From assembly GCA_017503645.1 (NCBI GenBank), contig JAFVSR010000012.1, forward strand, positions 1 through 39,826: DNA of 39,826 bases. The letters are read 5' to 3'. The number at the start of each line of letters is the position of its first letter. The stretch's first letter is position 1. The stretch comes from Bacteroidaceae bacterium (GTDB lineage: Bacteria > Bacteroidota > Bacteroidia > Bacteroidales > Bacteroidaceae). The translations under genes and the position numbers were made by a program. Shown one piece after another: positions 1 through 6,897 of the stretch. The notes below the pieces were generated by a model that saw nothing but the letters and a program-made list of their open reading frames with translations, had not been told where the DNA came from and made no database searches.

Positions 1-243
1 AAAGGTTTTGTAAATATAACAATCCCCGATACGATAACAAAAATAAGAAGAGACGCCTTCCGCAGTTGCGAAAAACTTAAAAGTATCACATTACACCCGT
101 CGATAACCGAGATTGAAAATGATTTCTACTGTGATTATTGGAAAGAGAGATTGATAACTATCAATATCCCAGTGGGAATGACCGACCATTTCAAGCAGAT
201 ACTGCCCGAGGAATATCATGAATTCATCGTAGAACCGAAATAG
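1..243 (+). CDS. C-terminal end of a BspA-type leucine-rich repeat protein (partial)
   Basis: The reading frame is open from the first base and ends at TAG 241-243, so the 5' part lies outside the window. The 80 visible residues hold one and a half LRR_5 (BspA-like) repeats, with the pattern ITIPDTITKIRRDAFRSC followed by LKSITLHPSITEIENDFY. In this family each unit of about 23 residues reads I.IP..V..I...AF..C..L. These repeats are common in surface and secreted proteins of Bacteroidales, where they mediate adhesion or protein contacts. No sorting domain (Por or type IX) is visible at the C-terminus, so export cannot be judged from here. The family call is firm for the repeat; the role of the protein is not known. 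Confidence 0.8.
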   Translation, partial: KGFVNITIPDTITKIRRDAFRSCEKLKSITLHPSITEIENDFYCDYWKERLITINIPVGMTDHFKQILPEEYHEFIVEPK

Positions 244-254
244 AAGGGATTTGG

Positions 255-431
255 ATGTATGCCAAGGATGAGGCTGACGCGGTGCGACAACTTCACGAAG
301 AAAACTTGATACCTGAAGCATTGAATGATTTTGCGTCCATAAAGCAATATGTTGATGAAAAATTTGGAGAGGACAGTTTCGAGGTCGCAAAAATCAATGA
401 GGTCTATCATCCTTTTGCAGACTTTATGTAG
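255..431 (+). CDS. Small ORF, 58 aa, unknown; possible gene remnant
   Basis: ATG 255 to TAG 429-431 encodes 58 acidic residues with normal-looking codon use (MYAKDEADAVRQLHEEN near the start, INEVYHPFADFM at the end). It begins only 11 bases after the leucine-rich repeat gene stops. The frame is closed upstream by TGA at 219-221. No domain is recognised. The composition looks like real protein rather than random translation, so it may be a short gene or the surviving end of a larger one. It sits among truncated genes, which favours a remnant. Confidence 0.35.
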   Translation: MYAKDEADAVRQLHEENLIPEALNDFASIKQYVDEKFGEDSFEVAKINEVYHPFADFM

Positions 432-477
432 TAGATAGAAACTATAGCATATATATAACGTAAATTGCACTGATATT

Positions 478-879
478 ATGAATAGGAAGATACTGGAACT
501 GGTCAACAATAGGGAATTCCAAAATCTGACTGACTATTATGGAAAGCGAACTGTTTTTGAAACACTGAAGGTGGAACGCAAGGAGAACCGCCATAGTGCA
601 TTCATCGCATGGTGGCTGAATCCAAAGGCCGAGCACGGCCTGAACGATGCCCCCCTGAAATTGTTGTTGCGCCTGTTTGCAACCAAGGATATGGGGCATT
701 ACATCTTTGACAGTTCTGTCTATGCCAAGGTTCTTGCAGGAAACTACAACGTGGAACTTATGGACGGCGGTATAGAGGTGGAAAAGTGCGTGAAGTTCTG
801 GAGAAAGAATGATTTCGAGTCTTTGGCAGAATGGGTAAGTAAAAATTATAAGTTCATTGACGTGCAGAAGTGTCTGTAA
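478..879 (+). CDS. Truncated PD-(D/E)XK (PDDEXK_4-like) family protein, N-terminal part only
   Basis: This 133-aa ORF matches by eye the N-terminal part of the complete nuclease-like protein at 2132-3319. The segment FETLKVERKENRHSAFIAWW then LNPKAEHGLNDAPL aligns with FDVLRISRTEIRHSNMLGWL then LDPNENHGLGDSFL. PDDEXK_4-like proteins carry this helical N-terminal region before a D...ExK nuclease core. Here the similarity fades after about residue 105 (GGIEVEKCV). The remaining 28 residues show no HIDILL or IENK-type core, so the catalytic part is missing. The most likely reading is a decayed or deletion-truncated paralogue; a small non-catalytic derivative is possible. The 134 bases after it, up to the next start, hold no convincing gene. 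Confidence 0.55.
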   Translation: MNRKILELVNNREFQNLTDYYGKRTVFETLKVERKENRHSAFIAWWLNPKAEHGLNDAPLKLLLRLFATKDMGHYIFDSSVYAKVLAGNYNVELMDGGIEVEKCVKFWRKNDFESLAEWVSKNYKFIDVQKCL

Positions 880-964
880 ACTTCTGCCGCCTCAGTGTGC
901 CTTGCCATGGTTCGCGTGTGGGAGAAGTTGTTAGAGTTGGTCAAGTAAAAAAGTTGGAGCAAAT

Positions 965-995
965 TTTGAATTTTTCTCCCTTTGTTATATATTAT
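965..995 (+). promoter_or_regulatory. Promoter-like element, copy A of a shared upstream motif
   Basis: A -33-like TTTG at 965-968 and a -7-like TATATTAT at 988-995 are 19 bases apart, and the ATG at 1014 follows 18 bases downstream. The spacer is T-rich with a CCC..TTGT core. Almost the same arrangement occurs at 3437-3468 and 5094-5125, so this is one of three related promoters in the region. Confidence 0.5.
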
Positions 996-1013
996 AAAAT
1001 AAAACAAATTATT

Positions 1014-1775
1014 ATGGACAAAGAACAGAATTTCTTAGAAGGTATCCACGAAGCCGACGGAGAAGAATTGTCAAAGTTGGGACTGAATGTCCTTGAGAAC
1101 ACAGAACAATGTGTAGAGGTGCTGCTTGAGCAGATGCGAAGTGGCAACGACGAATTCAAGTTCGTATTGCACGATTTATTGTTTCATGGGTACGGTCTTC
1201 ATCTCTTGCAGGCTGGTGACAAACAGTGGTTGCTTGATGACGACTGCGTAGAATGCAAGGCCATCGTTTTGAAAGGGATGTACAGGAGTTGGCACACTTG
1301 GGAAGACTCCTTTACCGACGAGGATACAGGCGAGACAGTGGTAATTACGCGCAAGGAAATCCTGGGAACTCCTTTGTTTGCAAGCACAGAGGATGAGGCA
1401 AAGGCGCTCTTTGAGCAAATAATCAGGCAGAGCACACCGGCAGAAAGTGAAGAATTGGTACATTGCGTAAGATGGCACACACCGTTCGACTACACCTTGA
1501 TTATCCGTAATGAGTATGAGGAACTGTTGGAACGCTGCCGTAAGAGAGAAGGTTTCTACGATATGAAAACCATCCACCAATGCGGACACTATGGTTGGCT
1601 GTGCGAACAGTTGGGCGATCTCTACTTCTATGGTGAGGAACAGTTCGGTTACTTCATCGACAAGGAGAAAGCAGCGTATTTCTATGCCGAGGCACAGAAG
1701 GCCAAGGACTATCACCATGACGAGTCGCTGCTCGTTAATGGTAATCCCATGGAGAGTTTTGACGAGAAGGATTAG
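1014..1775 (+). CDS. Sel1-like repeat containing protein, function unknown
   Basis: The start is taken as ATG 1014 (MDKEQNFLEG), just downstream of a promoter-like element. The open frame reaches back to 870 but that stretch looks non-coding. The product is 253 aa and acidic. Near residues 210-240 it has LGDLYFYGEEQFGYFIDKEK followed by AAYFYAEAQKA, which fits the Sel1/TPR-like consensus (LG..Y..G.......KA..YY..A). The first 200 residues show no family I recognise. The TAG at 1773-1775 is followed in the same frame by another coding-looking stretch up to 2108, so this may be the first part of one longer protein of about 365 aa interrupted by a nonsense codon. Sel1 repeats usually mediate protein contacts; nothing more specific can be said. 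Confidence 0.6.
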   Translation: MDKEQNFLEGIHEADGEELSKLGLNVLENTEQCVEVLLEQMRSGNDEFKFVLHDLLFHGYGLHLLQAGDKQWLLDDDCVECKAIVLKGMYRSWHTWEDSFTDEDTGETVVITRKEILGTPLFASTEDEAKALFEQIIRQSTPAESEELVHCVRWHTPFDYTLIIRNEYEELLERCRKREGFYDMKTIHQCGHYGWLCEQLGDLYFYGEEQFGYFIDKEKAAYFYAEAQKAKDYHHDESLLVNGNPMESFDEKD

Positions 1776-1832
1776 GAATACTATGAAATATCTCCCCAAC
1801 CCTGCCATTATCGCCTGTCGGGACCAAAAGAG

Positions 1833-2108
1833 GTGCCGGACAAGGTAAGAACCACCATTGACAAACTGACCGAAAAGTACGGCATGCCCGACAACGAGTT
1901 CGGGCGCTATGTGTCCACTCCCATATTGTTACAGGCGCTTTTGGGAATAAAGTCCGAGGCACCGAATTATTGGGGCAACCTCCTGTTCATGGAAGACCAG
2001 CCCGACGGCACCCTTACCATTACGATGGAGGTGGAGCTGACGCATGTATGGTCCTATGTCTTTGAACAGGGCTTTCCTGGCATAGAAGTGGAGGTAGAGA
2101 AGGAGTAA
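1833..2108 (+). CDS. ORF, 91 aa or longer, in frame with the preceding Sel1-like gene; probable 3' part of it
   Basis: The frame is open from 1776, directly after the TAG of the preceding gene, to TAA 2106-2108. It uses sensible codons from the first triplets (EYYEISPQPCHYRLSGPKEV). The first acceptable starts inside it are GTG 1833 and ATG 1884; neither has an obvious ribosome binding site. An ATG at 1783 is in another frame and ends after 21 codons. The C-terminal half (WGNLLFMEDQPDGTLTITMEVEL and onward) looks like a beta-rich globular segment, but no family is recognised. The likeliest explanation is one gene, 1014-2108, split by an in-frame stop. An independent gene starting at GTG 1833 is the alternative. 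Confidence 0.45.
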   Translation: MPDKVRTTIDKLTEKYGMPDNEFGRYVSTPILLQALLGIKSEAPNYWGNLLFMEDQPDGTLTITMEVELTHVWSYVFEQGFPGIEVEVEKE

Positions 2109-2131
2109 TGAAGAAATAAAATGATGACAAT

Positions 2132-3319
2132 ATGAATAATATAACCAACGCAACAAGTCCAAAGGGCAAAGACAATTACGACAAGGAGTGTCTTTTGAAG
2201 TTCATGCAGGATGCAGATTGCCTTGAAAGTCTTTCAAGATGGACAAGTGAACTCAACATGTTTGATGTATTGAGGATTTCTCGCACAGAGATACGCCATA
2301 GCAATATGTTAGGTTGGCTTCTTGACCCCAATGAAAACCATGGGTTGGGAGACTCGTTCCTTTATGGGGTTATATCTAAAGTCTCGCATGACATGGGTAC
2401 TGACAATGCTCTCCAGTTTTTGAGTTCAGATTTGTACTCTTTCAATGTTCGTCGCGAATGGAATCATATAGATATACTGCTGGTTTCAAACCAGTGCAAA
2501 CTTGTACTGGCCATTGAAAACAAGGTTGGTTCGCACGAGCACAACTCCAATGGAACAAGCGTATCGCAATTGCGTACATACAAAGACGTGCTTCAATCCC
2601 AATTCAAGGACTATACGAAGGCATTTGTCTATCTGACTCCGGATGGAGATAATCCCTCTGATGATGATTGGATGGTGTTGGATTATTCGGATGTTCTCAC
2701 TGTCTTGGAGAATGTCTACAAATCCAAGAGTTGTTATTTATCCGGGGAGTCATCTCTGCTAATCAAAAATTATATCAATAACATTAAGAAAAATGTAATT
2801 ATGGATGAGGAATTGGTTAACCTTTGTAATTCTATTTACAACAAGCATCGCAAAGCGTTGGATCTCATTTTTGAGAATCGTGATGATATCACTTCACAAG
2901 TTTCCAATAACTGTATAAGAATACTCCGTGAGACAAAGGGGGTGTTTCTTGACGACTCTTCAAGAAGCAAGGTGTATGTAAAGTTCAGGACGGATGGATT
3001 GAAAAACCATTTCAAGGACATAGATTTCAGTTACTACTATTACCAATTTGAAATCAGGGCCGACCAGATTATTCTTATGCTTGAATTCCACAAGGAGAGA
3101 AACGAAGAACTGGACGATGAAATCTCCGATAAGATGGAACGGGCAAAGTCGCTTTTCGGTGTAGGCAAGAAGAAACTTAAGAAAGACTGGAGATGGAACA
3201 GGGTTTGGACAAAAAGGACACATGATCTGAATAACGAAGGATGGATAATTGAGGTGCTAAAATTCATCTGCGAGAGAGATGGCACTCATAAACTTCTGGA
3301 GAGTGAACTGACGGAGTAG
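2132..3319 (+). CDS. PD-(D/E)XK nuclease superfamily protein (PDDEXK_4-like)
   Basis: This 395-aa protein has a helical N-terminal region (residues about 30-85, with FDVLRISRTEIRHSNMLGWL and NENHGLGDSF). A nuclease-like core follows: Asp114 in HIDILLV, then Glu129 and Lys131 in LAIENKVG, then Gln and Tyr in the SQLRTYKDVL helix. The D...ExK plus QxxxY pattern is typical of PD-(D/E)XK enzymes of the PF14281 type, which are common in bacterial accessory and defence loci. The C-terminal 200 residues (WRWNRVWTKRTHD and around) are probably a specificity or DNA-binding part. The gene is visibly more AT-rich than the metabolic genes further on and lies beside a truncated relative at 478, both signs of an accessory island. 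It ends before a strong terminator hairpin at 3372-3414. Nuclease activity and substrate are inferred from family only. Confidence 0.75.
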   Translation: MNNITNATSPKGKDNYDKECLLKFMQDADCLESLSRWTSELNMFDVLRISRTEIRHSNMLGWLLDPNENHGLGDSFLYGVISKVSHDMGTDNALQFLSSDLYSFNVRREWNHIDILLVSNQCKLVLAIENKVGSHEHNSNGTSVSQLRTYKDVLQSQFKDYTKAFVYLTPDGDNPSDDDWMVLDYSDVLTVLENVYKSKSCYLSGESSLLIKNYINNIKKNVIMDEELVNLCNSIYNKHRKALDLIFENRDDITSQVSNNCIRILRETKGVFLDDSSRSKVYVKFRTDGLKNHFKDIDFSYYYYQFEIRADQIILMLEFHKERNEELDDEISDKMERAKSLFGVGKKKLKKDWRWNRVWTKRTHDLNNEGWIIEVLKFICERDGTHKLLESELTE

Positions 3320-3371
3320 GGCAGTCATAATCAATTATTGATTTCAAGACGACTTTTGTTTAATGAATTTT

Positions 3372-3414
3372 AACTATTTGCATCGCGTTGAAACACAAGG
3401 CGATGCAAATAGTT
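3372..3414 (+). terminator. Terminator hairpin after the PDDEXK_4-like gene
   Basis: Two perfect 15-base arms (3372-3386 and 3400-3414, AACTATTTGCATCGC and its complement) enclose a 13-base loop. They sit 53 bases after the stop codon and run into a short T-tract. Confidence 0.75.
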
Positions 3415-3436
3415 TTCAATAGCGCCTACCCGAAAA

Positions 3437-3468
3437 TTTGAATTTTTTTTCATTTGTGTCTATATTAT
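3437..3468 (+). promoter_or_regulatory. Promoter-like element, copy B of a shared upstream motif
   Basis: TTTG at 3437-3440 and TATATTAT at 3461-3468 are 20 bases apart, with a spacer ending in CATTTGTGTC. The spacer is nearly identical to that at 5094-5125 and clearly related to 965-995. The element lies 23 bases before ATG 3492 and just after the terminator of the previous gene, so it should start a new transcript covering 3492 and perhaps 3959. Confidence 0.6.
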
Positions 3469-3491
3469 TCCTGTAACTAAATGAAAAAAGT

Positions 3492-3905
3492 ATGGCATTC
3501 AAATTTGACTTCGGTTATTTTTACACAGTGGAGAAACCAACAAACCGGCGCCGTTTCAAGTACGAGAAGTGGTGGTATTTTGTATTAAATGAGCGCAACG
3601 GCAACGAGGTTGCGTTCAGCAACAAGCACGAGGAACCTTTGGTAAGGTATCGCGGCAAGGTGCTCACAAACCCAAAGACCGGCGACGAGATTTGCTTTCT
3701 CACAATAAATGGTGCAAAGTATATGCTCGAAGCCAAGAACGGGCACAGTGAGGGGCGCCGGCTTACCGACCACGACCTCGACAACCTCGTTGTTGATGTT
3801 GAATGGAGCGACAGCAAGGGCAAGTTTGTCAAAAGCAAGCACGAGGGCGTTACACTAAGGGAGTTCTTCAAGAAAAAGGCAGAGGAAAGGCTTAAAAAAG
3901 ATTGA
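3492..3905 (+). CDS. Hypothetical protein, 137 aa, first gene of the sigma-like/AAA+ cluster
   Basis: A soluble basic protein of 137 residues with no signal peptide or membrane segment. The N-terminal 80 residues are rich in aromatic and beta-forming residues (FKFDFGYFYTVEK, KWWYFVLNERNGNEVAFSNK, GDEICFLTINGAKYMLEAKN). The C-terminus is a charged helix (LREFFKKKAEERLKKD). I do not recognise a family. It has its own promoter-like element at 3437-3468, of the same kind as the AAA+ gene at 5146, and the sigma-like gene starts 53 bases downstream. This makes a shared role with those two genes plausible but unproven. Confidence 0.65.
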   Translation: MAFKFDFGYFYTVEKPTNRRRFKYEKWWYFVLNERNGNEVAFSNKHEEPLVRYRGKVLTNPKTGDEICFLTINGAKYMLEAKNGHSEGRRLTDHDLDNLVVDVEWSDSKGKFVKSKHEGVTLREFFKKKAEERLKKD

Positions 3906-3958
3906 CCTGAACAACGGGCATTAAAACAACTTTAAATACATCACATATCTTTTGACCT

Positions 3959-4936
3959 ATGAGACAACTTAAAATAACAAAAAGCAGGGGCGCTTCCGAT
4001 ATCATTGAGTGCCTTAAAGACGATAATTTCAACCTCGATGAGTTTATAAAAAGGATTCCCGAGGAAGAGTCGTTGATTAGTTGCGAAGAGGGCTCCCTGT
4101 TAGATGATATACAGCAAGGACCACGGCCCGGGGGGCGCATACCGTTATCGGAACCGGAAAATCAGCAGGACATTAGTTATGAGGAGATGCTTGCCGACCA
4201 TTATGAGACTTGCTGTGAGACGAACGAGTTGCGTTGGCTCTCTGCCCGTAGGGTGCTGTCCATAGCACTTGAGTATGAAAACAGCGGCAAGCCTATGCAG
4301 CAACTGCTCCTTGCCGCTATGCAGGGAGTGAAAAACGCCGCATTGGCATATAATTTCAACCCCAAGATAATTTTCATCGATTTTGCCGCGCCAATCATAC
4401 GCAGGCACATTGAGCAGTATATACAATATGGCGAATCTTCTTTTGCGCTGCTTTACAGGGAATACAAGGAGATTCTCGATAATGCCAAGCTGGCATATGA
4501 CAACTATTGCAACCCCGTATGCAATGTGGCTGCATATTCCGCGCAGCCTGAAAAGGCGAGGGAGCATCTGTTTGCAAACGCAAAGATAAGCCGTTGCCGC
4601 AAGGAGATAAGAATGGCTGCCGATTATGCGGAGTGGAGGCTGGTTGATATTGCCGTTCACCTGCCCGATGACTATGACGAGCGCGACAAGTTTATACGCA
4701 CCGCCTCTTTTACGTTGCACGATGCTCTCTACAGCGGCGAGTGCAAGGACTTTGTGAAGCCTGTGGGCGGCGAGTGGAGCGTATGTACAGCCAATGGCGT
4801 GCGTGTGCCTGTGGGTGAACTCACCGACAGGGGTTCAATGCGTAATGCCCTGGAGGCTCTGCTGGGTGTTCTCGAAAAAAATCCCCTAACAAGGACTTTG
4901 GGCTTTAGCGAGTGGCGTGCCGATACAGGGGTATAA
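3959..4936 (+). CDS. Degenerate RpoD-like sigma-70 family protein lacking region 4
   Basis: This 325-aa protein begins with MRQLKITKS, which as I recall is the N-terminus of the primary sigma factor RpoD of Bacteroidales. Residues about 33-54 (IPEEESLISCEEGSLLDDIQ) resemble region 1.2 (IGREDLITVEEEVELAQRI). Residues about 92-158 resemble region 2: LRW...VLSIALEYENSGKPMQQL, then QGVKNAALAYNFNP, then FIDFAAPIIRRHIEQYI, against LRFVVSVAKQYQNQGLSLPDL...GLIKAAEKFDET...FISYAVWWIRQSILQAL. The aromatic residues of region 2.3-2.4 that melt the -10 element are largely lost. Near the end, LTDRGSMRNALEALLGVLEK resembles the stretch before region 4, but the helix-turn-helix that reads the -33 element is absent. 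It may bind core RNA polymerase as a decoy, anti-sigma or adaptor, or be a non-functional paralogue. The resemblance is by eye from memory of the family; no alignment was computed. Confidence 0.6.
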   Translation: MRQLKITKSRGASDIIECLKDDNFNLDEFIKRIPEEESLISCEEGSLLDDIQQGPRPGGRIPLSEPENQQDISYEEMLADHYETCCETNELRWLSARRVLSIALEYENSGKPMQQLLLAAMQGVKNAALAYNFNPKIIFIDFAAPIIRRHIEQYIQYGESSFALLYREYKEILDNAKLAYDNYCNPVCNVAAYSAQPEKAREHLFANAKISRCRKEIRMAADYAEWRLVDIAVHLPDDYDERDKFIRTASFTLHDALYSGECKDFVKPVGGEWSVCTANGVRVPVGELTDRGSMRNALEALLGVLEKNPLTRTLGFSEWRADTGV

Positions 4937-4959
4937 CTTTTGCAATATCGCCTTCTCTC

Positions 4960-4992
4960 TCTGCCGACAATGTGAATCTCATTGCCGGCAGA
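4960..4992 (+). terminator. Hairpin after the sigma-like gene, possible terminator
   Basis: Arms 4960-4972 and 4980-4992 (TCTGCCGACAATG and CATTGCCGGCAGA) pair over 13 positions with one mismatch around a 7-base loop, 23 bases after the stop codon. There is no good T-tract, so it may be a weak terminator or an mRNA-stabilising hairpin. Confidence 0.4.
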
Positions 4993-5093
4993 ATTGTATT
5001 TCCTGTATTCCGTGTCTTATGTATTTTAACACTTTGGTAACGGCTTGATATCCTTGGTCTTACGAATTATTTTCGGTGATTGGGGCTCTTGGT

Positions 5094-5125
5094 TTTGAAT
5101 TTTTTTCCATTTGTGTCTATATTAT
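5094..5125 (+). promoter_or_regulatory. Promoter-like element, copy C of a shared upstream motif
   Basis: TTTG at 5094-5097 and TATATTAT at 5118-5125 are 20 bases apart and lie 20 bases before ATG 5146. The second half of the spacer (CATTTGTGTC) is identical to the copy at 3437-3468. This indicates that the AAA+ gene has its own promoter, related to that of gene 3492. Confidence 0.6.
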
Positions 5126-5145
5126 ATATAAACACAAACAAAAAT

Positions 5146-6795
5146 ATGGAAAAGAAGAAAATTGCAAAAGAGGAGCCCACACTGCTGCAGGCTATTGAGA
5201 AAATCATTGCACACACCGAGGATTCAAAACTCGACAAAAAGATTCTGAGCAAGATAAAACCATACAGCAGTTTCCTTGCCAAGAGCTATGGCATTACTGA
5301 GTTGCAGGCAATACTTTTCAGCATCAGCCTTCAGCTGGGCCCCAGGCGCGTGGAACTTAATGACATTGCACGCTTCTTGGATATTGGCAAGATACGTATC
5401 CTCAGTTATGCCGATGAAATTGACGCTCTTATAAGCCGCCGTCTCTTGCGCTACCACAATGCAAAGGAGCAGGAGGAGTTTCATGTAAATTCAGTCGTCA
5501 TTAAGGCGCTTAAACATAATGAGGTGTACCGGGCACCGCGCCGTACCGGGCTCGACTGTGTACAACTTTTCGAGCAGTTTGATATACTGTTCGACGAGCT
5601 CGATGACAACGCAGTGAGCGTGCCCGACTTTATCGGCTGCATAAAACAGCTGCTTGACGACAATGGCAACGTGCGTTTTGTGCAGGAGGTTAAGAGGCTG
5701 AGGCTTGAACCTGAAGAATTGCTGTTGTTGCTCTTCTTCTGCCATATGCTTGTGAACAAGGACGATGACGATATAAGGTTCGATCAAATAGAGGACATCA
5801 CCGATTCAAAGGCACAGTTCAACCGTTTCAAGGCCGAATTGCGCAGCGGCAAGCACGCCCTTATGCAGGCGGGGCTCATAGAGCATCTTTGCGTGAATGG
5901 CATTGCCGACACTACACGCTTCAAGCTCACAGAGGAGGCCAAGAGAAACCTTCTCTCTGAGATGAACATAACGGCTGTGGAGGAGGGGGGTGCCGACCTG
6001 TTGCAGCACACCGACATTACCCCAAAAGAGCTTTTTTACCCCACCGATATCGAGGCCCGTATATCGGACCTTGCAACCTTCTTCGTCCCCGAGAAGTATG
6101 CCGAGATTCGCGAGCGTATGCAGCAGCGCGGCTTCCGCCAGGGCTTTGCCTGCCTTTTCTATGGCGGGCCCGGAACGGGAAAAACCGAGACAGTTTATCA
6201 GCTTGCCAGGTACACCGGGCGCGACATTATGGTAGTGGATGTGCCGCAAATAAAGAGCAAGTGGGTGGGCGACAGCGAGAAGAATATAAAGGCGCTCTTC
6301 GACCGTTATCGCGAAGTGTCCAAGCGTTGCACATTGGCACCCATCTTGCTTTTTAACGAGGCCGATGCCATTATAGGCACACGCAAGAACGGTGCCACCA
6401 ATGCAGTTGACAAAATGGAGAACTCGATACAGAACATCATTCTGCAGGAGATGGAGACACTCGACGGTATAATGATAGCAACCACAAACCTGCAAGAGAA
6501 CCTCGACCCCGCATTCGAGCGCCGTTTCCTCTACAAGATAAAGTTTGAGAAGCCCGATGCCGCGGTTCGTGCCAAAATATGGCAGCAGATGATTCCCGAA
6601 CTTAGCGAGAGCGATGCTGCAACACTTGCCGCGAGCCACGACCTCAGTGGTGGGCAGATAGAAAACATTGCACGTAAACACGCTATAAATTGTGTGCTCC
6701 ACGGAAACGAGGCCTCTACATTGAACTCGCTTCTTCAGGACTGCGCTTGCGAGAAACTCAACAACAAGGAACAGCACAGGAGGGTGGGGTTTTAA
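5146..6795 (+). CDS. AAA+ ATPase, Bacteroidota-type, with N-terminal helical/winged-helix-like region
   Basis: ATG 5146 (MEKKKIAKEEP) is chosen over the longer open frame from 5080 because the promoter-like element lies at 5094-5125. The 549-aa protein has an N-terminal half of about 300 residues rich in helices and winged-helix-like segments (ELNDIARFLDIGKIRILSYA, ALISRRLLRY), then one AAA+ module. Walker A is GGPGTGKT at 340-347. Walker B is ILLFNEADAI with Asn404-Glu405 in place of the usual Asp-Glu. A sensor-1-like ATTN segment follows, with an arginine finger in ERRF around 458-461. The family is probably a remodelling ATPase working as a ring. Asn in Walker B may be normal for this clade, with the Glu still able to catalyse. 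It sits behind the sigma-like gene, and a remodelling role on that protein or on RNA polymerase is only an inference. Confidence 0.75.
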   Translation: MEKKKIAKEEPTLLQAIEKIIAHTEDSKLDKKILSKIKPYSSFLAKSYGITELQAILFSISLQLGPRRVELNDIARFLDIGKIRILSYADEIDALISRRLLRYHNAKEQEEFHVNSVVIKALKHNEVYRAPRRTGLDCVQLFEQFDILFDELDDNAVSVPDFIGCIKQLLDDNGNVRFVQEVKRLRLEPEELLLLLFFCHMLVNKDDDDIRFDQIEDITDSKAQFNRFKAELRSGKHALMQAGLIEHLCVNGIADTTRFKLTEEAKRNLLSEMNITAVEEGGADLLQHTDITPKELFYPTDIEARISDLATFFVPEKYAEIRERMQQRGFRQGFACLFYGGPGTGKTETVYQLARYTGRDIMVVDVPQIKSKWVGDSEKNIKALFDRYREVSKRCTLAPILLFNEADAIIGTRKNGATNAVDKMENSIQNIILQEMETLDGIMIATTNLQENLDPAFERRFLYKIKFEKPDAAVRAKIWQQMIPELSESDAATLAASHDLSGGQIENIARKHAINCVLHGNEASTLNSLLQDCACEKLNNKEQHRRVGF

Positions 6796-6897
6796 CCACC
6801 TTCTTGTTGTGTCAAAACAACCTGCTGCAATGCACGAAAAAACATTTTGCAGTGTAGAAGAACCAGAAAGAACCAAGAATGGGAAATTTTTAAGTTG

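Noticed and set aside
870-1013. N-terminal extension of the Sel1-like gene to 870
   Set aside because: The 48 extra codons look non-coding, and a promoter-like element lies at 965-995, so transcription probably starts after it.
3959-5145. Phage or insertion sequence remnants in the accessory region
   Set aside because: No transposase, integrase or phage structural motif was seen in any frame, and no terminal inverted repeats flank the cluster.
5806-6876. Long leftward open frame (356 codons) opposite the AAA+ gene
   Set aside because: It is antisense to a protein with intact Walker motifs and has an unlikely composition, rich in Cys, His and Leu. It is a shadow of the real gene.
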